From positions 1 through 64,000 of the forward strand of contig CALPGA020000006.1 in assembly GCA_943322985.2 (NCBI GenBank): 64,000 nt of DNA. Reading direction: 5' to 3'. A program made the position numbers and the translations under genes. The DNA is from Candidatus Finniella inopinata (GTDB taxonomy: Bacteria > Pseudomonadota > Alphaproteobacteria > Paracaedibacterales > CAITNM01). Below are positions 35,691-45,052 of this stretch, in pieces. Numbering within the stretch: the stretch's first letter is position 1; every line of letters starts with the position of its first letter. The notes under the pieces were generated by a model. The model saw only the letters and a program-made list of their open reading frames with translations, made no database searches and was not told the origin of the DNA.

Positions 35691-36353
35691 ATGAAAAAAA
35701 TAATTTTCACTGCTGTTATCGGCAGCTTATTAGCTACGGCACAAGCTGCAGCTCCTTCTTCATTTTCTGCTGGACTTGGCGTAAGCACGCTTGGTATTGG
35801 CGCGAATGTAGGATACAAAATCAACAACTCCTTCAAAGTTCGTGGTGTTACGAATTACTTTAAATTTAATAAATCAGTAAAAGATGGGGACATTACACTA
35901 AAAGGTAAACTGCGTCTTTTCACTATTGGACTTCTTGGCGACTGGCACTTTTTGCAAAATGGATTACGCTTAACTGGTGGTTTAGTATATAACGGCAACC
36001 AACTAAATATCACAGCTACACCAAGCAATAGCCACAGCTATAATGGCGTAACTTATACTCCTCAACAAATTGGAACAGTAAAAGGAAATATTAAATTTCG
36101 CCCTATAGCTCCGTACTTAGGACTTGGATTTGATAGTGGACACGAAAGCGCTTCTGGATTTAGCTTTAATGCAGATGCTGGTGTGCTATTCCAAGGTAAT
36201 GCTCGCGGAAAAATCAAGAGCATTTCTGGTACACTTGCAAATAATGCCACAGCAATTGAAAACGTAAAAAATGACGCTGTAAAAGCAATTAATAAAAAGA
36301 GCTTAATAAAGTACTACCCCGTAATTTCTTTGGGCGTAAGCTACAAGTTCTAG
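35691..36353 (+). CDS. Outer-membrane beta-barrel hypothetical protein
   Basis: 220 residues starting at ATG 35691 (AGGAATTATC upstream), which gives the signal peptide MKKIIFTAVIGSLLATAQA. The mature chain alternates strands and turns: FSAGLGVSTLGIGANVGYKI, FKVRGVTNYFKF, LRLFTIGLLGDWHFL, RPIAPYLGLGFDSG. It ends YPVISLGVSYKF with the terminal Phe of outer-membrane barrels. I read about eight to ten strands. No specific family name is justified; similar proteins are annotated only as outer-membrane beta-barrel. It follows the rplS terminator. Confidence 0.75.
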   Translation: MKKIIFTAVIGSLLATAQAAAPSSFSAGLGVSTLGIGANVGYKINNSFKVRGVTNYFKFNKSVKDGDITLKGKLRLFTIGLLGDWHFLQNGLRLTGGLVYNGNQLNITATPSNSHSYNGVTYTPQQIGTVKGNIKFRPIAPYLGLGFDSGHESASGFSFNADAGVLFQGNARGKIKSISGTLANNATAIENVKNDAVKAINKKSLIKYYPVISLGVSYKF

Positions 36354-36394
36354 TAACACAATAGTCCTCTTGCAATAAATGCAAGGGGACTATA

Positions 36395-37321
36395 CTACGC
36401 AGCTCTACCAATTCTGATAATTTCCCACTCAAGCTCTTGTTCAGAAATTTGTCTGACTTTTTGACGAACCAATTCACCTAATCGTTCTAGCTCATCAGCC
36501 GTAGCACCGCCTGTGTTTAGCATGAAATTACAGTGCTTGTCTGACATTTTAGCAGCACCAATTTCCATACCACGGCACCCTGCTTTATCAATTAATTCCC
36601 AGGCTTTTACGTGATCAGGATTTTTAAAAGTACTGCCGCCAGTGCGCCCCTTAGTAGGTTGGCTTTCTTCGCGTAATTGTAAATACTGTTGGATATTCTG
36701 TTGAATGTTCACAGCATCGCCTTCAGTTACTTTAAAGGCTGCTCGAACAATCACGCAGCCTATTGGCAATACTGATTTTCTATAGCTCATATTTAATTCA
36801 TGGGGAAAAAGCTTATGAAGCATTCCCTGATCATCAACTATTTCAACCCAGGAAAGAACATCTTTCACTTCAAATTCGTAGCACCCTGCATTCATGGCAA
36901 CTGCGCCGCCTATGGCACCTGGAATTGTTACCAAAAACTCAACACCGCTCATGCCATGTTGCATTGCAAACATAGCGACGGTTCTATCTAATGCTGCTGC
37001 ACCTACAACCAATTCATTGTCTTGGACAGTAATTTCTGAGAAACCTCTGCCCAGTTTAATGACGACACCTTCATAACCACCATCACGAACCAACACATTT
37101 GAACCAGCCCCAAGTAAAAAACATGGTAAGTCAGATGGTTTGTTTTTTAAAAAATATTGTAGATCAGAAACATTTTCAGGTTTATATAATACCTCAGCCG
37201 GGCCACCAACCTGAAACCAAGTTAAGCCAGATAAAAGCGTCCCAAAGCTGTAACGCCCACGCACAGCAGGCAAAACAGCTTGAAAATTCAGACCAACGTT
37301 TTTTTTTGCAACAGTAACCAT
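36395..37321 (-). CDS. murB: UDP-N-acetylenolpyruvoylglucosamine reductase
   Basis: Reduces UDP-GlcNAc-enolpyruvate to UDP-MurNAc with NADPH and FAD. FAD-domain blocks: LTWFQVGGPAEVLYKPE, LGAGSNVLVRDGGYEGVVIKL and VEFLVTIPGAIGGAVAMNAGCY. The proton-donor Ser is in GRTGGSTFKNP; the C-terminal acid is in LEWEIIRIG. The 308-residue type lacking the extra loop (type II) is usual in Alphaproteobacteria. Last gene of the minus-strand envelope operon, separated from murC by 89 bp containing a hairpin. Confidence 0.96.
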   Translation of the reverse strand: MVTVAKKNVGLNFQAVLPAVRGRYSFGTLLSGLTWFQVGGPAEVLYKPENVSDLQYFLKNKPSDLPCFLLGAGSNVLVRDGGYEGVVIKLGRGFSEITVQDNELVVGAAALDRTVAMFAMQHGMSGVEFLVTIPGAIGGAVAMNAGCYEFEVKDVLSWVEIVDDQGMLHKLFPHELNMSYRKSVLPIGCVIVRAAFKVTEGDAVNIQQNIQQYLQLREESQPTKGRTGGSTFKNPDHVKAWELIDKAGCRGMEIGAAKMSDKHCNFMLNTGGATADELERLGELVRQKVRQISEQELEWEIIRIGRAA

Positions 37322-37366
37322 TGATTAATATTTCTACGTTATTGTTAAATTAACCCGAAAGGGACT

Positions 37367-37406
37367 CGGCTCAAAACGGCGTGTTCCCCTCGCACTTTTT
37401 GAGCCG
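37367..37406. repeat. Hairpin between murC and murB
   Basis: CGGCTCAAAA (37367-37376) and TTTTGAGCCG (37397-37406) are perfectly complementary over 10 bp with a 20-nt loop. No T-run follows on the minus strand, so it is not a simple terminator. It may modulate murB expression or be another palindromic element. Confidence 0.7.
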
Positions 37407-37410
37407 CTTG

Positions 37411-38892
37411 TTATAAAATGTTCTCATTTACCGCTTTTAAAGCGAGTTGAAAAGTTTGTTCTAAGTCATGCACTAAATCAACTGCCCAAGTGGTAATGCT
37501 TCCAGCACCCATACAAAGAATCATATCTCCCGGCTCTAAAAAGGGCGTTAGCAAACCAGCCAAAGAAGATGGATACTCAAAATAACGAACCAATATACCT
37601 TTTTCAGCAATACTATTCGCCAAATCTTCACCCGTAACACCATTTGGTGTTTCACCAGCTGTATATACTGGAGCAACCAAAACTTGCTCACAACCATCAA
37701 AGCAATTAACAAAGTCTTCAAATAAGTCTTTTAATCGTGAATAACGGTGTGGCTGTACGACTGCATATATTTTTCCTTTAGCAGCTTGCTTAGCCGAAGA
37801 AATAACTGCACGAATTTCAGCTGGGTGATGAGCATAATCATCAATAATTCTTACACCATGCACACTTCCAACTTGTGTAAATCGTCGCTTTATCCCCTTA
37901 AAGGTCTTAAAGGCATGACGTAAAACTGCATCAGAAATGCCTAGCTCTTGAGCGATGGCTACAACTGCTAACGCGTTTTGAACATTATGTTTGCCCATCA
38001 TTGGTAAATATATATCTTTTAAAATAGCAGGGAGCGCCGTAACATTTTCGCCCACATAATTTTCCAGTTCACGTTGCTTTTCTAAGTAATCAGGTTTGAT
38101 TACGACATCAAAAACAACACCATCGAAATTAAACTTAACATTTTGCGCTGAAACATCCGCATTTTCATTAAAACCGTAAGTCACAATGCGACGGTCTGCA
38201 ATTTCTTCTGCAAGTTTTTGAACTGTTGGGTGATCAACACACAATACGCCTAATCCATAAAATGGAACATTTCTTACAAAGTGACGGAAAGCTGCATACA
38301 AAGATTCAAAATCTCCATAGTGCTCCATATGTTCTGGATCAATGTTGGTAACCACAGCAATGGTTGCCGGAAGTCTAGTAAAGCTACCGTCGGATTCATC
38401 AGCTTCTACAACAGCCCAATTGCTTTTACCTAAACGTGCGTTGGTATTATATTCGTTAATAATGCCACCATTTACAATCGTAGGGTCCATACCTGCTGCA
38501 TCAATCAACCATGCCAACAAAGATGTGGTAGTGGTCTTACCATGAGTCCCGCCGACGGCCAATGACAAACGACCACGCATAATTTCCGCCAGCATTTCTG
38601 AACGATGCATAACAGGAATACGCAAACGACGCGCCTCAAGAAGTTCGATATTGTCAGGCCTAACAGCTGTTGAAATAACGACAGCCTGTACCTTGGATAA
38701 ATTTTGAATATCATGACCTATAAATACAGGTATTCCCAAAGACTGAAGTCTTTTTGTGTTATAGCTTTCAGCTATATCAGCGCCTTGAACTTTGAAACCA
38801 CTTTGGTGAAGCACTTCGGCAATGCCGCTCATACCAATACCACCAATTCCAATAAAATGAAGTGCGCGTGTTTGACCAGGTAAAATATTCAT
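37411..38892 (-). CDS. murC: UDP-N-acetylmuramate--L-alanine ligase
   Basis: Adds L-Ala to UDP-MurNAc. N-terminal IGIGGIGMSGIAEVL binds the nucleotide sugar; the ATP loop is GGTHGKTTTTSLLAWL; the Mur-ligase signature lies in VVEADESDGSFTRL and FKGIKRRF; DDYAHHPAEI is the MurC-specific hinge block. 493 residues, full length. It starts 29 bp downstream of murG on the minus strand. Confidence 0.97.
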   Translation of the reverse strand: MNILPGQTRALHFIGIGGIGMSGIAEVLHQSGFKVQGADIAESYNTKRLQSLGIPVFIGHDIQNLSKVQAVVISTAVRPDNIELLEARRLRIPVMHRSEMLAEIMRGRLSLAVGGTHGKTTTTSLLAWLIDAAGMDPTIVNGGIINEYNTNARLGKSNWAVVEADESDGSFTRLPATIAVVTNIDPEHMEHYGDFESLYAAFRHFVRNVPFYGLGVLCVDHPTVQKLAEEIADRRIVTYGFNENADVSAQNVKFNFDGVVFDVVIKPDYLEKQRELENYVGENVTALPAILKDIYLPMMGKHNVQNALAVVAIAQELGISDAVLRHAFKTFKGIKRRFTQVGSVHGVRIIDDYAHHPAEIRAVISSAKQAAKGKIYAVVQPHRYSRLKDLFEDFVNCFDGCEQVLVAPVYTAGETPNGVTGEDLANSIAEKGILVRYFEYPSSLAGLLTPFLEPGDMILCMGAGSITTWAVDLVHDLEQTFQLALKAVNENIL

Positions 38893-38921
38893 TTAATTAT
38901 TATGCAGAAAAAGGTTACTTC

Positions 38922-39980
38922 TTATAGATAGCTATCCTGTGAGAAACTTTCAACCCAATCGCTTAAATCTTCTGCTGCATCAGGTTTTGCTAAGTGGTGA
39001 ATAGCCTCACTCATTGCCGCTAAAATTTTTCTATGTTTCATTGCGTTTTCAATAAGTTGTGCTAAAGCTGTCGGGGTTAACTCGGATTCATTTATCACCC
39101 AAGCACCACCTGCGTTTACTATTTGACGAGCATTTTCACCTTGATCATTATCTTTAGAAATAGCCAAGGGAACAAAAATTGCAGGAACTCCAAGGCAAGT
39201 TAATTCAGCAATAGTAGAAGCACCAGCACGACAAATTGCTAAATCAGCATTGCGTAATCTACTTGGCATATCACTAAAAAAACTTTCCAGAGTTGAGCTT
39301 ATTTTTAGTCGATCATAAATATTTTTAACATCGCTTAATTGTTCATGACGACATTGCTGCGTAACCATAAGTTGTTCCTGTAAAGATTCCGGCAACAATT
39401 CAAGCGCTTTTGGAATAACATCTGAAAATAGCTTTGCTCCCTGGCTACCACCAACAACACAAATATGAAATTTTTCATGAGTATCTGCTCTGGGCGTGGT
39501 CATTGCCATGCGTACAAGTTTTCGCACAGGGTTACCAGTCCAAATCGCTGAGTTTGGCGCACCAAGCGTAGGTGAAAAACTTATCGCCAAGCCTTTAGCA
39601 AAACGTTGCAAAAGTTTATTTGCCCGACCAAGTACGGCATTTTGTTCGTGTAACAGTGTTTTTTTCAGTAGTAACTGAGCGGCAATCATACCAGGGAAAG
39701 AAGGGTATCCGCCAAAACCAACAGCAATTGTGACGTGATTTTTTTTTATAAACCAAAGGGCTTTAAAAATTCCTTTAAGCATAGTGAATAGGTATATAAA
39801 AATATTATCACGTCGTACATTCAATACTTCTATAGCGTCAAAATATTCATAGTTCACAAAATTCATCGCTCTAGAATCGGTCAGAAGCGCTAATTTATAG
39901 CCGCGCTTTTTTAAAGCTGAGGCTAATCCTTCAGCAGGAAATACATGACCACCTGTTCCACCAGCACACAAAACAATCAC
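38922..39980 (-). CDS. murG: Lipid II synthase MurG
   Basis: Transfers GlcNAc to lipid I on the inner face of the membrane. The N-terminal loop is LCAGGTGGHVFPAEGL; VGFGGYPSFPGM and LLHEQNAVLGRANKL are diagnostic. The UDP-GlcNAc site is CRAGASTIAELTCLGVPAIFVP, with the following DNDQGENARQI segment. 352 residues, full length. Its start overlaps the end of recN by 4 bp, an unusual junction because ftsW normally precedes murG. Confidence 0.96.
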   Translation of the reverse strand: MIVLCAGGTGGHVFPAEGLASALKKRGYKLALLTDSRAMNFVNYEYFDAIEVLNVRRDNIFIYLFTMLKGIFKALWFIKKNHVTIAVGFGGYPSFPGMIAAQLLLKKTLLHEQNAVLGRANKLLQRFAKGLAISFSPTLGAPNSAIWTGNPVRKLVRMAMTTPRADTHEKFHICVVGGSQGAKLFSDVIPKALELLPESLQEQLMVTQQCRHEQLSDVKNIYDRLKISSTLESFFSDMPSRLRNADLAICRAGASTIAELTCLGVPAIFVPLAISKDNDQGENARQIVNAGGAWVINESELTPTALAQLIENAMKHRKILAAMSEAIHHLAKPDAAEDLSDWVESFSQDSYL

Positions 39981-41629
39981 GGAAGCTCCTTCATTAATTC
40001 TATTGCTGCCATACGAGCAGCGTCGTTCACATCATTTCCGGAAAGCATGCGCGCTATTTCACTAACGCGCTCATTTTCAGCTAAAACTTGAACGGTTGTA
40101 GCTGTCGTTGTTTGTTCTTGTCGTTTCTCTACAATCAAATGATGTTCCGCTTGTGAAGCCACCTGAGCCGAATGAGTAATTGCCATGACCTGACCACATT
40201 TGCCTAAGCGACGCAAACGTCTGCCAATTGCTAATGCCACTGAACCGCTAACACCATGATCAATTTCATCAAAAATTAACGTTGATAAGTTGTGTTGATT
40301 TGCAGTCGCCACCTTTAATGCCAACATCAGCCTTGCCATTTCTCCACCAGATGCAGTTTTGTGCAACGGCGTGAAAAACTGACCTGGGTTCATACACACT
40401 TCAAAAACAACCTGTTCCACCCCATGAGCACTCCAGTGTGCTTCTGACAAAGGAACAAAATTAGTACGAAAACGAGCATGAGGTAAGAATAAATCTGGTA
40501 GTTCTTTATGCACATTATTCTCTAGCGCACTAGCTGCTTGAGTTCGATGCTTTGATAAAATTTGAGCGGCATCAATATATTCTTGCCTAGCTTTGCTCAA
40601 TTGTTTTTGTAACTGAGTACGTTCATATTCAGGGTCATCAAGTGCCTGTTGCTGACCCTGCAAATTTTGCAAAACGTTATACAAATCATCGCCAGCAATA
40701 TTATATTTTTTAGCTACAGAGTGCAATTCGCTATAACGTTGATCATATGCTTGCAGTTCTTTTGCATGGGCTTGATGCTGATCAAGCAAATCTCGTAGTG
40801 CTTGTTGCGTTTCTTTAACTTCAATGTAAGCGCGGTCTAAACTCTTAGCAGCTTCTTCTAAGGCTTCTAGTCCAGGTTGACTAGACCTTGTTAAGGTTTG
40901 CTGATGTTGCGCTATTTCGCTAGCCAAATCTTTAGGAAATGTTAGGCCAGTCAAACAAGAAGCTACCGTGTCTGCAATTTTTGCAAACCCAACAATTGCT
41001 TCGCGTTTTTGCAAAAGCAATGTTTCTTCGCCTTCAACAGGCGATAGATTTTTTAAATCTTCCAGCTGCATTTTCAAAAATGCTTTTTGACTTTGATTAG
41101 TAGAAATGCTTTCCTCAAAAGCTTTTAAATTAAAAAGAGCCGCCTGAAGATGCTCATGCGCTGCTTCAACAGTATTTCTAATTTTCAAGTCAATTGCTTG
41201 ATCCAAAAGAACACGTTGACGACTTAATTCAAACAAATGATCTTGTTGCCCATGAATATTAATGAGCTGATCACCTAAAATTTTTAACGTTTGTGCCGTG
41301 ACAGATTCGTCGTTAATAAAAGCTTTAGAGCGCCCATTTGTTTGCAAAACTCTACGCAAAGCAATAACATCACGCTTAGGTAAACCTTGTTCTTCAAAAA
41401 AACTATCAAAGTAGGAATCATATTCAAATTCAGCAAAAACAGAAGCTTGCTCAACATTTTTTCGAATAAGAGTTTGTTCTCCACGTTGGCCCAAAACCAA
41501 GCACAAAGCGTCGAGAAGAATAGATTTTCCAGCGCCTGTTTCACCAGTAAGGACACAGAATCCAGATTCGAAAGATAGATCTAACGCTTCAATCAGCACT
41601 ACATTGCGTATACTGAGTGTCTGTAACAT
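39977..41629 (-). CDS. recN: DNA repair protein RecN
   Basis: An SMC-like ATPase for double-strand break repair. N-terminal Walker A GETGAGKSILLDAL (about residues 29-42), long coiled coils (about 150-370), ABC signature TASGGEMARLMLAL and Walker B LIFDEIDHGVSG. 550 residues, normal. It is 3 bp downstream of bamD, a conserved alphaproteobacterial neighbour, and overlaps murG by 4 bp. Confidence 0.96.
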   Translation of the reverse strand: MLQTLSIRNVVLIEALDLSFESGFCVLTGETGAGKSILLDALCLVLGQRGEQTLIRKNVEQASVFAEFEYDSYFDSFFEEQGLPKRDVIALRRVLQTNGRSKAFINDESVTAQTLKILGDQLINIHGQQDHLFELSRQRVLLDQAIDLKIRNTVEAAHEHLQAALFNLKAFEESISTNQSQKAFLKMQLEDLKNLSPVEGEETLLLQKREAIVGFAKIADTVASCLTGLTFPKDLASEIAQHQQTLTRSSQPGLEALEEAAKSLDRAYIEVKETQQALRDLLDQHQAHAKELQAYDQRYSELHSVAKKYNIAGDDLYNVLQNLQGQQQALDDPEYERTQLQKQLSKARQEYIDAAQILSKHRTQAASALENNVHKELPDLFLPHARFRTNFVPLSEAHWSAHGVEQVVFEVCMNPGQFFTPLHKTASGGEMARLMLALKVATANQHNLSTLIFDEIDHGVSGSVALAIGRRLRRLGKCGQVMAITHSAQVASQAEHHLIVEKRQEQTTTATTVQVLAENERVSEIARMLSGNDVNDAARMAAIELMKELP

Positions 41630-41632
41630 GCG

Positions 41633-42373
41633 TTAGCGTTTAACCCCTTGCATAGCTTCATAAGCTAGGGAATACCAATCAGAATCACTATAGTTGTGCC
41701 CAAGAACTGCAGCAGAAGCTTGCGCCTCGTCATACAAACCAATCGCTAGATAAGAAATAACCAAACGATAAAGAGCTTCTGGAACGTGCGCTGATTTTTC
41801 ATATTCTTTAACCACTAATTTTAAGCGATTAACAGCAGCCAAATGTGCTTCTTTTTGTTGATAATATCTAGCAACCTCGACCTCTTTTGCAGCCAAATGA
41901 TCACGAATCAAGTCAATTTTTAATCTACCGTCTTTGGCATATTTAGAATCGGGAAAACGATTGATCAATTTCTGGAACGCATCAGCACTTTCTTTTGCTG
42001 GCGTTTGGTCACGCTCAACAATGGGAATCTGCTCATAAGAAATCAAACCTAACATGTACATTGCATATGGAACGTATTCATGGCCAGGATGGAGCTGGAT
42101 AAATGTTTCGAATGACTCTTCCGCGTCTTCATATTTCTTAGCCAAATAATATGCATACCCTGCCATAACTTGCGCATTCAGCGACCAGTCTGAATACGGA
42201 TGCTGCCGTTCAACTTCAGCATATGCTAAGCCAGCTTCTTTATGTTTTTTAGCTTCCATGCGATCAACAGCCATTAAATACAGCTGTTCAACTGACATTT
42301 CATCAAATTTTTCACTATCATCTGCACAAGATGCAAGAAATAGAGCAAGTAGCCCAGAGAGGAGTCGTTTCAC
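41633..42373 (-). CDS. bamD: Outer-membrane assembly lipoprotein BamD
   Basis: A lipoprotein of the BAM complex that inserts beta-barrel proteins. Signal and lipobox: LLSGLLALFLASC, so Cys16 is the lipidation site. Five TPR-like repeats follow (LYLMAVDRMEAKKHKEAGLAYAEVERQHPYSDWS in parts, and AYYLAKKYEDAEESFETFI). 246 residues. First gene of the bamD-recN-murG-murC-murB run; its clients here include two DcaP porins and other barrels in this window. Confidence 0.94.
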   Translation of the reverse strand: MKRLLSGLLALFLASCADDSEKFDEMSVEQLYLMAVDRMEAKKHKEAGLAYAEVERQHPYSDWSLNAQVMAGYAYYLAKKYEDAEESFETFIQLHPGHEYVPYAMYMLGLISYEQIPIVERDQTPAKESADAFQKLINRFPDSKYAKDGRLKIDLIRDHLAAKEVEVARYYQQKEAHLAAVNRLKLVVKEYEKSAHVPEALYRLVISYLAIGLYDEAQASAAVLGHNYSDSDWYSLAYEAMQGVKR

Positions 42374-42411
42374 AATGTAATATTGCTTTTATTTTCTGAT
42401 ACGATAGCACA

Positions 42412-42428
42412 AGGAAAACATGTTTCCT
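42412..42428. promoter_or_regulatory. Small inverted repeat between bamD and topA
   Basis: AGGAAA-ACATG-TTTCCT, 6-bp arms about a 5-nt centre, in the 242-bp divergent region. It is a possible operator; nothing else in the gap is recognisable beyond AT-rich promoter-like sequence. Confidence 0.3.
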
Positions 42429-42615
42429 AGAGATGTGTGCAACCAAAAATTTAGAAAAAATTTCTGTGTTTATATTGAATTAATACTCTGATAGTATTTT
42501 TAATTGTTATATGCTTATCTTACTTGTAGAGTGGCGCTTGTCATAAGCACTTGGTCTTGCTACAGTGCGGTGCTAAATAGAATAAATTTATTAAAATTTA
42601 AAGACAGAGGTTTCC

Positions 42616-45021
42616 TTGGCACAAAGTGTCGTAATTGTAGAGTCGCCCTCAAAAGCGAAGACTATAAACAAGTACTTAGGTAGTGACTACAAAGTTATTG
42701 CTAGCTATGGTCATGTGCGCGATTTGCCATCAAAAAATGGATCAGTAAATCCAAATGACAATTTTTCCATGATTTGGGAACTTGATGAACAAGGAAAGAA
42801 ACGCATTAAAGACATTGTTGGTTTAGCAAAGGGCGCTAAAAATTTATTTCTCGCAACCGACCCGGATCGCGAAGGAGAAGCCATTTCTTGGCATATTCAA
42901 CAAGTTCTAGAAGAAATGAAAGCAACCACAGGCATGAACGTGCAACGGATTGTTTTTAACGAAATCACAAAACGTGCTGTCCAAGAATCGCTGAAATCAC
43001 CAAGAGCTGTTAATAAAGAACTTGTAGACGCGTACCTGGCACGTCGCGCACTTGATTATCTTGTAGGCTTTACTTTATCTCCTATTTTATGGAGAAAACT
43101 TCCAGGGGCTCGTTCTGCAGGGCGTGTGCAATCGGTTGCTTTACGCTTGATCGTTGAACGAGAGCAAGAAATAGATGCTTTCAAAACCCAAGAGTATTGG
43201 TCAGTTGAAACCCAGTGCATGAACAGCGCAAGCGTTAACTTTTTAGCAAAATTGAATTTTCTTAACGGCAAAAAATTAGATAAGTTTTCTTTACCTAACG
43301 AAGAATCAGCTAAAGCAGCAGCTGACATTATTGAAAAATCAACATTCACTGTTGGTGATATCGAAAAGAAGCAGGTACGTCGTAACCCTGCAGCACCATT
43401 TACAACGTCAACATTACAGCAAGAAGCATCAAGAAAGCTTGGATTCAGCCCAAAAAAGACAATGCAACTTGCGCAGCGCCTTTATGAAGGTGTTGAAATA
43501 GATGGTGAAACTACTGGTTTAGTAACCTACATGCGTACCGATAGCGTCAATCTTTCAAATGATGCTTTAACATTAGCAAGAGAATTTATTGAAAAAGATT
43601 TTGGTAAGCAATATTTGCCAGATGCACCGCGTCTTTATAAAAGTAAAGCAAAGAATGCACAGGAAGCGCATGAAGCGATTCGCCCAACGGATGTAGTTCG
43701 CACCCCAAAATCAATAGCTGCACATCTTGATGAAGCACAATTGAAGCTTTATGAACTTATTTGGAAGCGTACTGTTGCAAGCCAAATGGAAAACGCTCTG
43801 TTTGACCAAGTTGGAGTAGATATTGTTTCACATGATAAACACACAATTTTACGTGCAACTGGCTCTACTCTTGTTTTTGATGGCTTCTTAAAGCTTTATC
43901 AAGAAGGTAAAGACCAAGAGAATCAAGAAAATAAAGATGAAAAAGCCTCTGATGATGACGACCGTATACTGCCTCCTTTAACCGTGGGCGAAGCCGTAAG
44001 CATTAATTCAGTAACACCAGAGCAACATTTTACACAGCCTCCACCACGCTATACTGAAGCAAGTCTTGTTAAAAAGCTTGAAGAATTAGGAATCGGACGC
44101 CCCTCAACATATGTTTCATTAATCCAAACACTGCAAGACCGTGATTATGTTCGCATTGAAAAACGTCAATTTCATCCAGACCAGCGCGGGAGATTGGTAA
44201 CATCGTTCTTAAGCCATTATTTCCCCAAATACGTTCAATATGATTTCACAGCTGATCTTGAAGAGCAGTTAGATGATATTTCAGGTGGACGTCGTGGCTG
44301 GATTGATGTGATGAACGCTTTTTGGGTACCATTTCATGACACAGTAAAATTGGCAGAGCCCTTAAAAATAAGCCAAGTTTTAGACGACGTGCAAAAAGAC
44401 CTTGAGTCTTCACTGTTTGATATGACAAAGGAAAACCCAAAAGCTTGCCCAACATGTAGCGAAGGTCAACTTTCATTAAAACTTAGTAAATTTGGCCCTT
44501 TCCTTGGTTGCAACCGTTACCCTGATTGCAAATATACAAAGTCACTTAACGGAACTGCTAACTCCGAAGAAGGGTTACAAGAAGCCAATGATGTTATTGT
44601 ACTTGGTCAAGACCCAAACCTTGGAGTTGATATCACCGTTCGCAAAGGCCCTTATGGACCTTATTTGCAATGGGAAGAAAAAGATGTCAAAAAACCAAAA
44701 CGTGTAAGTATTCCTCCTGGATTTGATCCTTACACAATTCCTTTAGAGCAAGCGCTAAAATTGGCAGCGATGCCTTCGCCTATTGGAAAGCACCCTGAAA
44801 CCCAGGAAGATATTCTTGTAGGCATTGGCCGCTTTGGTCCTTATTTAAAATACGACGGTGCGTTTACTTCAATTCCTAAGGCTTACAATTTCATGGAAGT
44901 TACATTGGAAGAAGCGTTAGCTATTTTGGAAAAGAAACGCAATGCCCCACCAAGAGCTGGATTTAAACCAAAAGCTAAACCTGCGCCAAAAGCAAAAGCA
45001 GCAGCAAAAAAGAAAAGCTAA
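42616..45021 (+). CDS. topA: DNA topoisomerase I
   Basis: A type IA enzyme that relaxes negative supercoils. The start is TTG at 42616 with AGAGG just upstream. The Toprim domain begins VVIVESPSKAKTINKYLG and includes ATDPDREGEAISWH. The catalytic Tyr is Y305 in VTYMRTDS. One C4 zinc motif (CPTC...CNRYPDC, about residues 613-638) and two further TopA C-terminal repeats (RKGPYGPYLQWEE, IGRFGPYLKYDG) end in a Lys/Pro/Ala tail. 801 residues is within the alphaproteobacterial range. The usual dprA partner is absent upstream. Confidence 0.97.
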   Translation: MAQSVVIVESPSKAKTINKYLGSDYKVIASYGHVRDLPSKNGSVNPNDNFSMIWELDEQGKKRIKDIVGLAKGAKNLFLATDPDREGEAISWHIQQVLEEMKATTGMNVQRIVFNEITKRAVQESLKSPRAVNKELVDAYLARRALDYLVGFTLSPILWRKLPGARSAGRVQSVALRLIVEREQEIDAFKTQEYWSVETQCMNSASVNFLAKLNFLNGKKLDKFSLPNEESAKAAADIIEKSTFTVGDIEKKQVRRNPAAPFTTSTLQQEASRKLGFSPKKTMQLAQRLYEGVEIDGETTGLVTYMRTDSVNLSNDALTLAREFIEKDFGKQYLPDAPRLYKSKAKNAQEAHEAIRPTDVVRTPKSIAAHLDEAQLKLYELIWKRTVASQMENALFDQVGVDIVSHDKHTILRATGSTLVFDGFLKLYQEGKDQENQENKDEKASDDDDRILPPLTVGEAVSINSVTPEQHFTQPPPRYTEASLVKKLEELGIGRPSTYVSLIQTLQDRDYVRIEKRQFHPDQRGRLVTSFLSHYFPKYVQYDFTADLEEQLDDISGGRRGWIDVMNAFWVPFHDTVKLAEPLKISQVLDDVQKDLESSLFDMTKENPKACPTCSEGQLSLKLSKFGPFLGCNRYPDCKYTKSLNGTANSEEGLQEANDVIVLGQDPNLGVDITVRKGPYGPYLQWEEKDVKKPKRVSIPPGFDPYTIPLEQALKLAAMPSPIGKHPETQEDILVGIGRFGPYLKYDGAFTSIPKAYNFMEVTLEEALAILEKKRNAPPRAGFKPKAKPAPKAKAAAKKKS

Positions 45022-45045
45022 GAACATATAGTTCATAGCTTTTCT
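45011..45045. terminator. Bidirectional terminator between topA and serC
   Basis: AGAAAAGCTA and TAGCTTTTCT form a stem with an inner GAAC/GTTC extension. The left arm overlaps the last codons and stop of topA; serC ends 8 bp beyond the right arm. Confidence 0.7.
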
Positions 45046-45052
45046 GCTCTAA

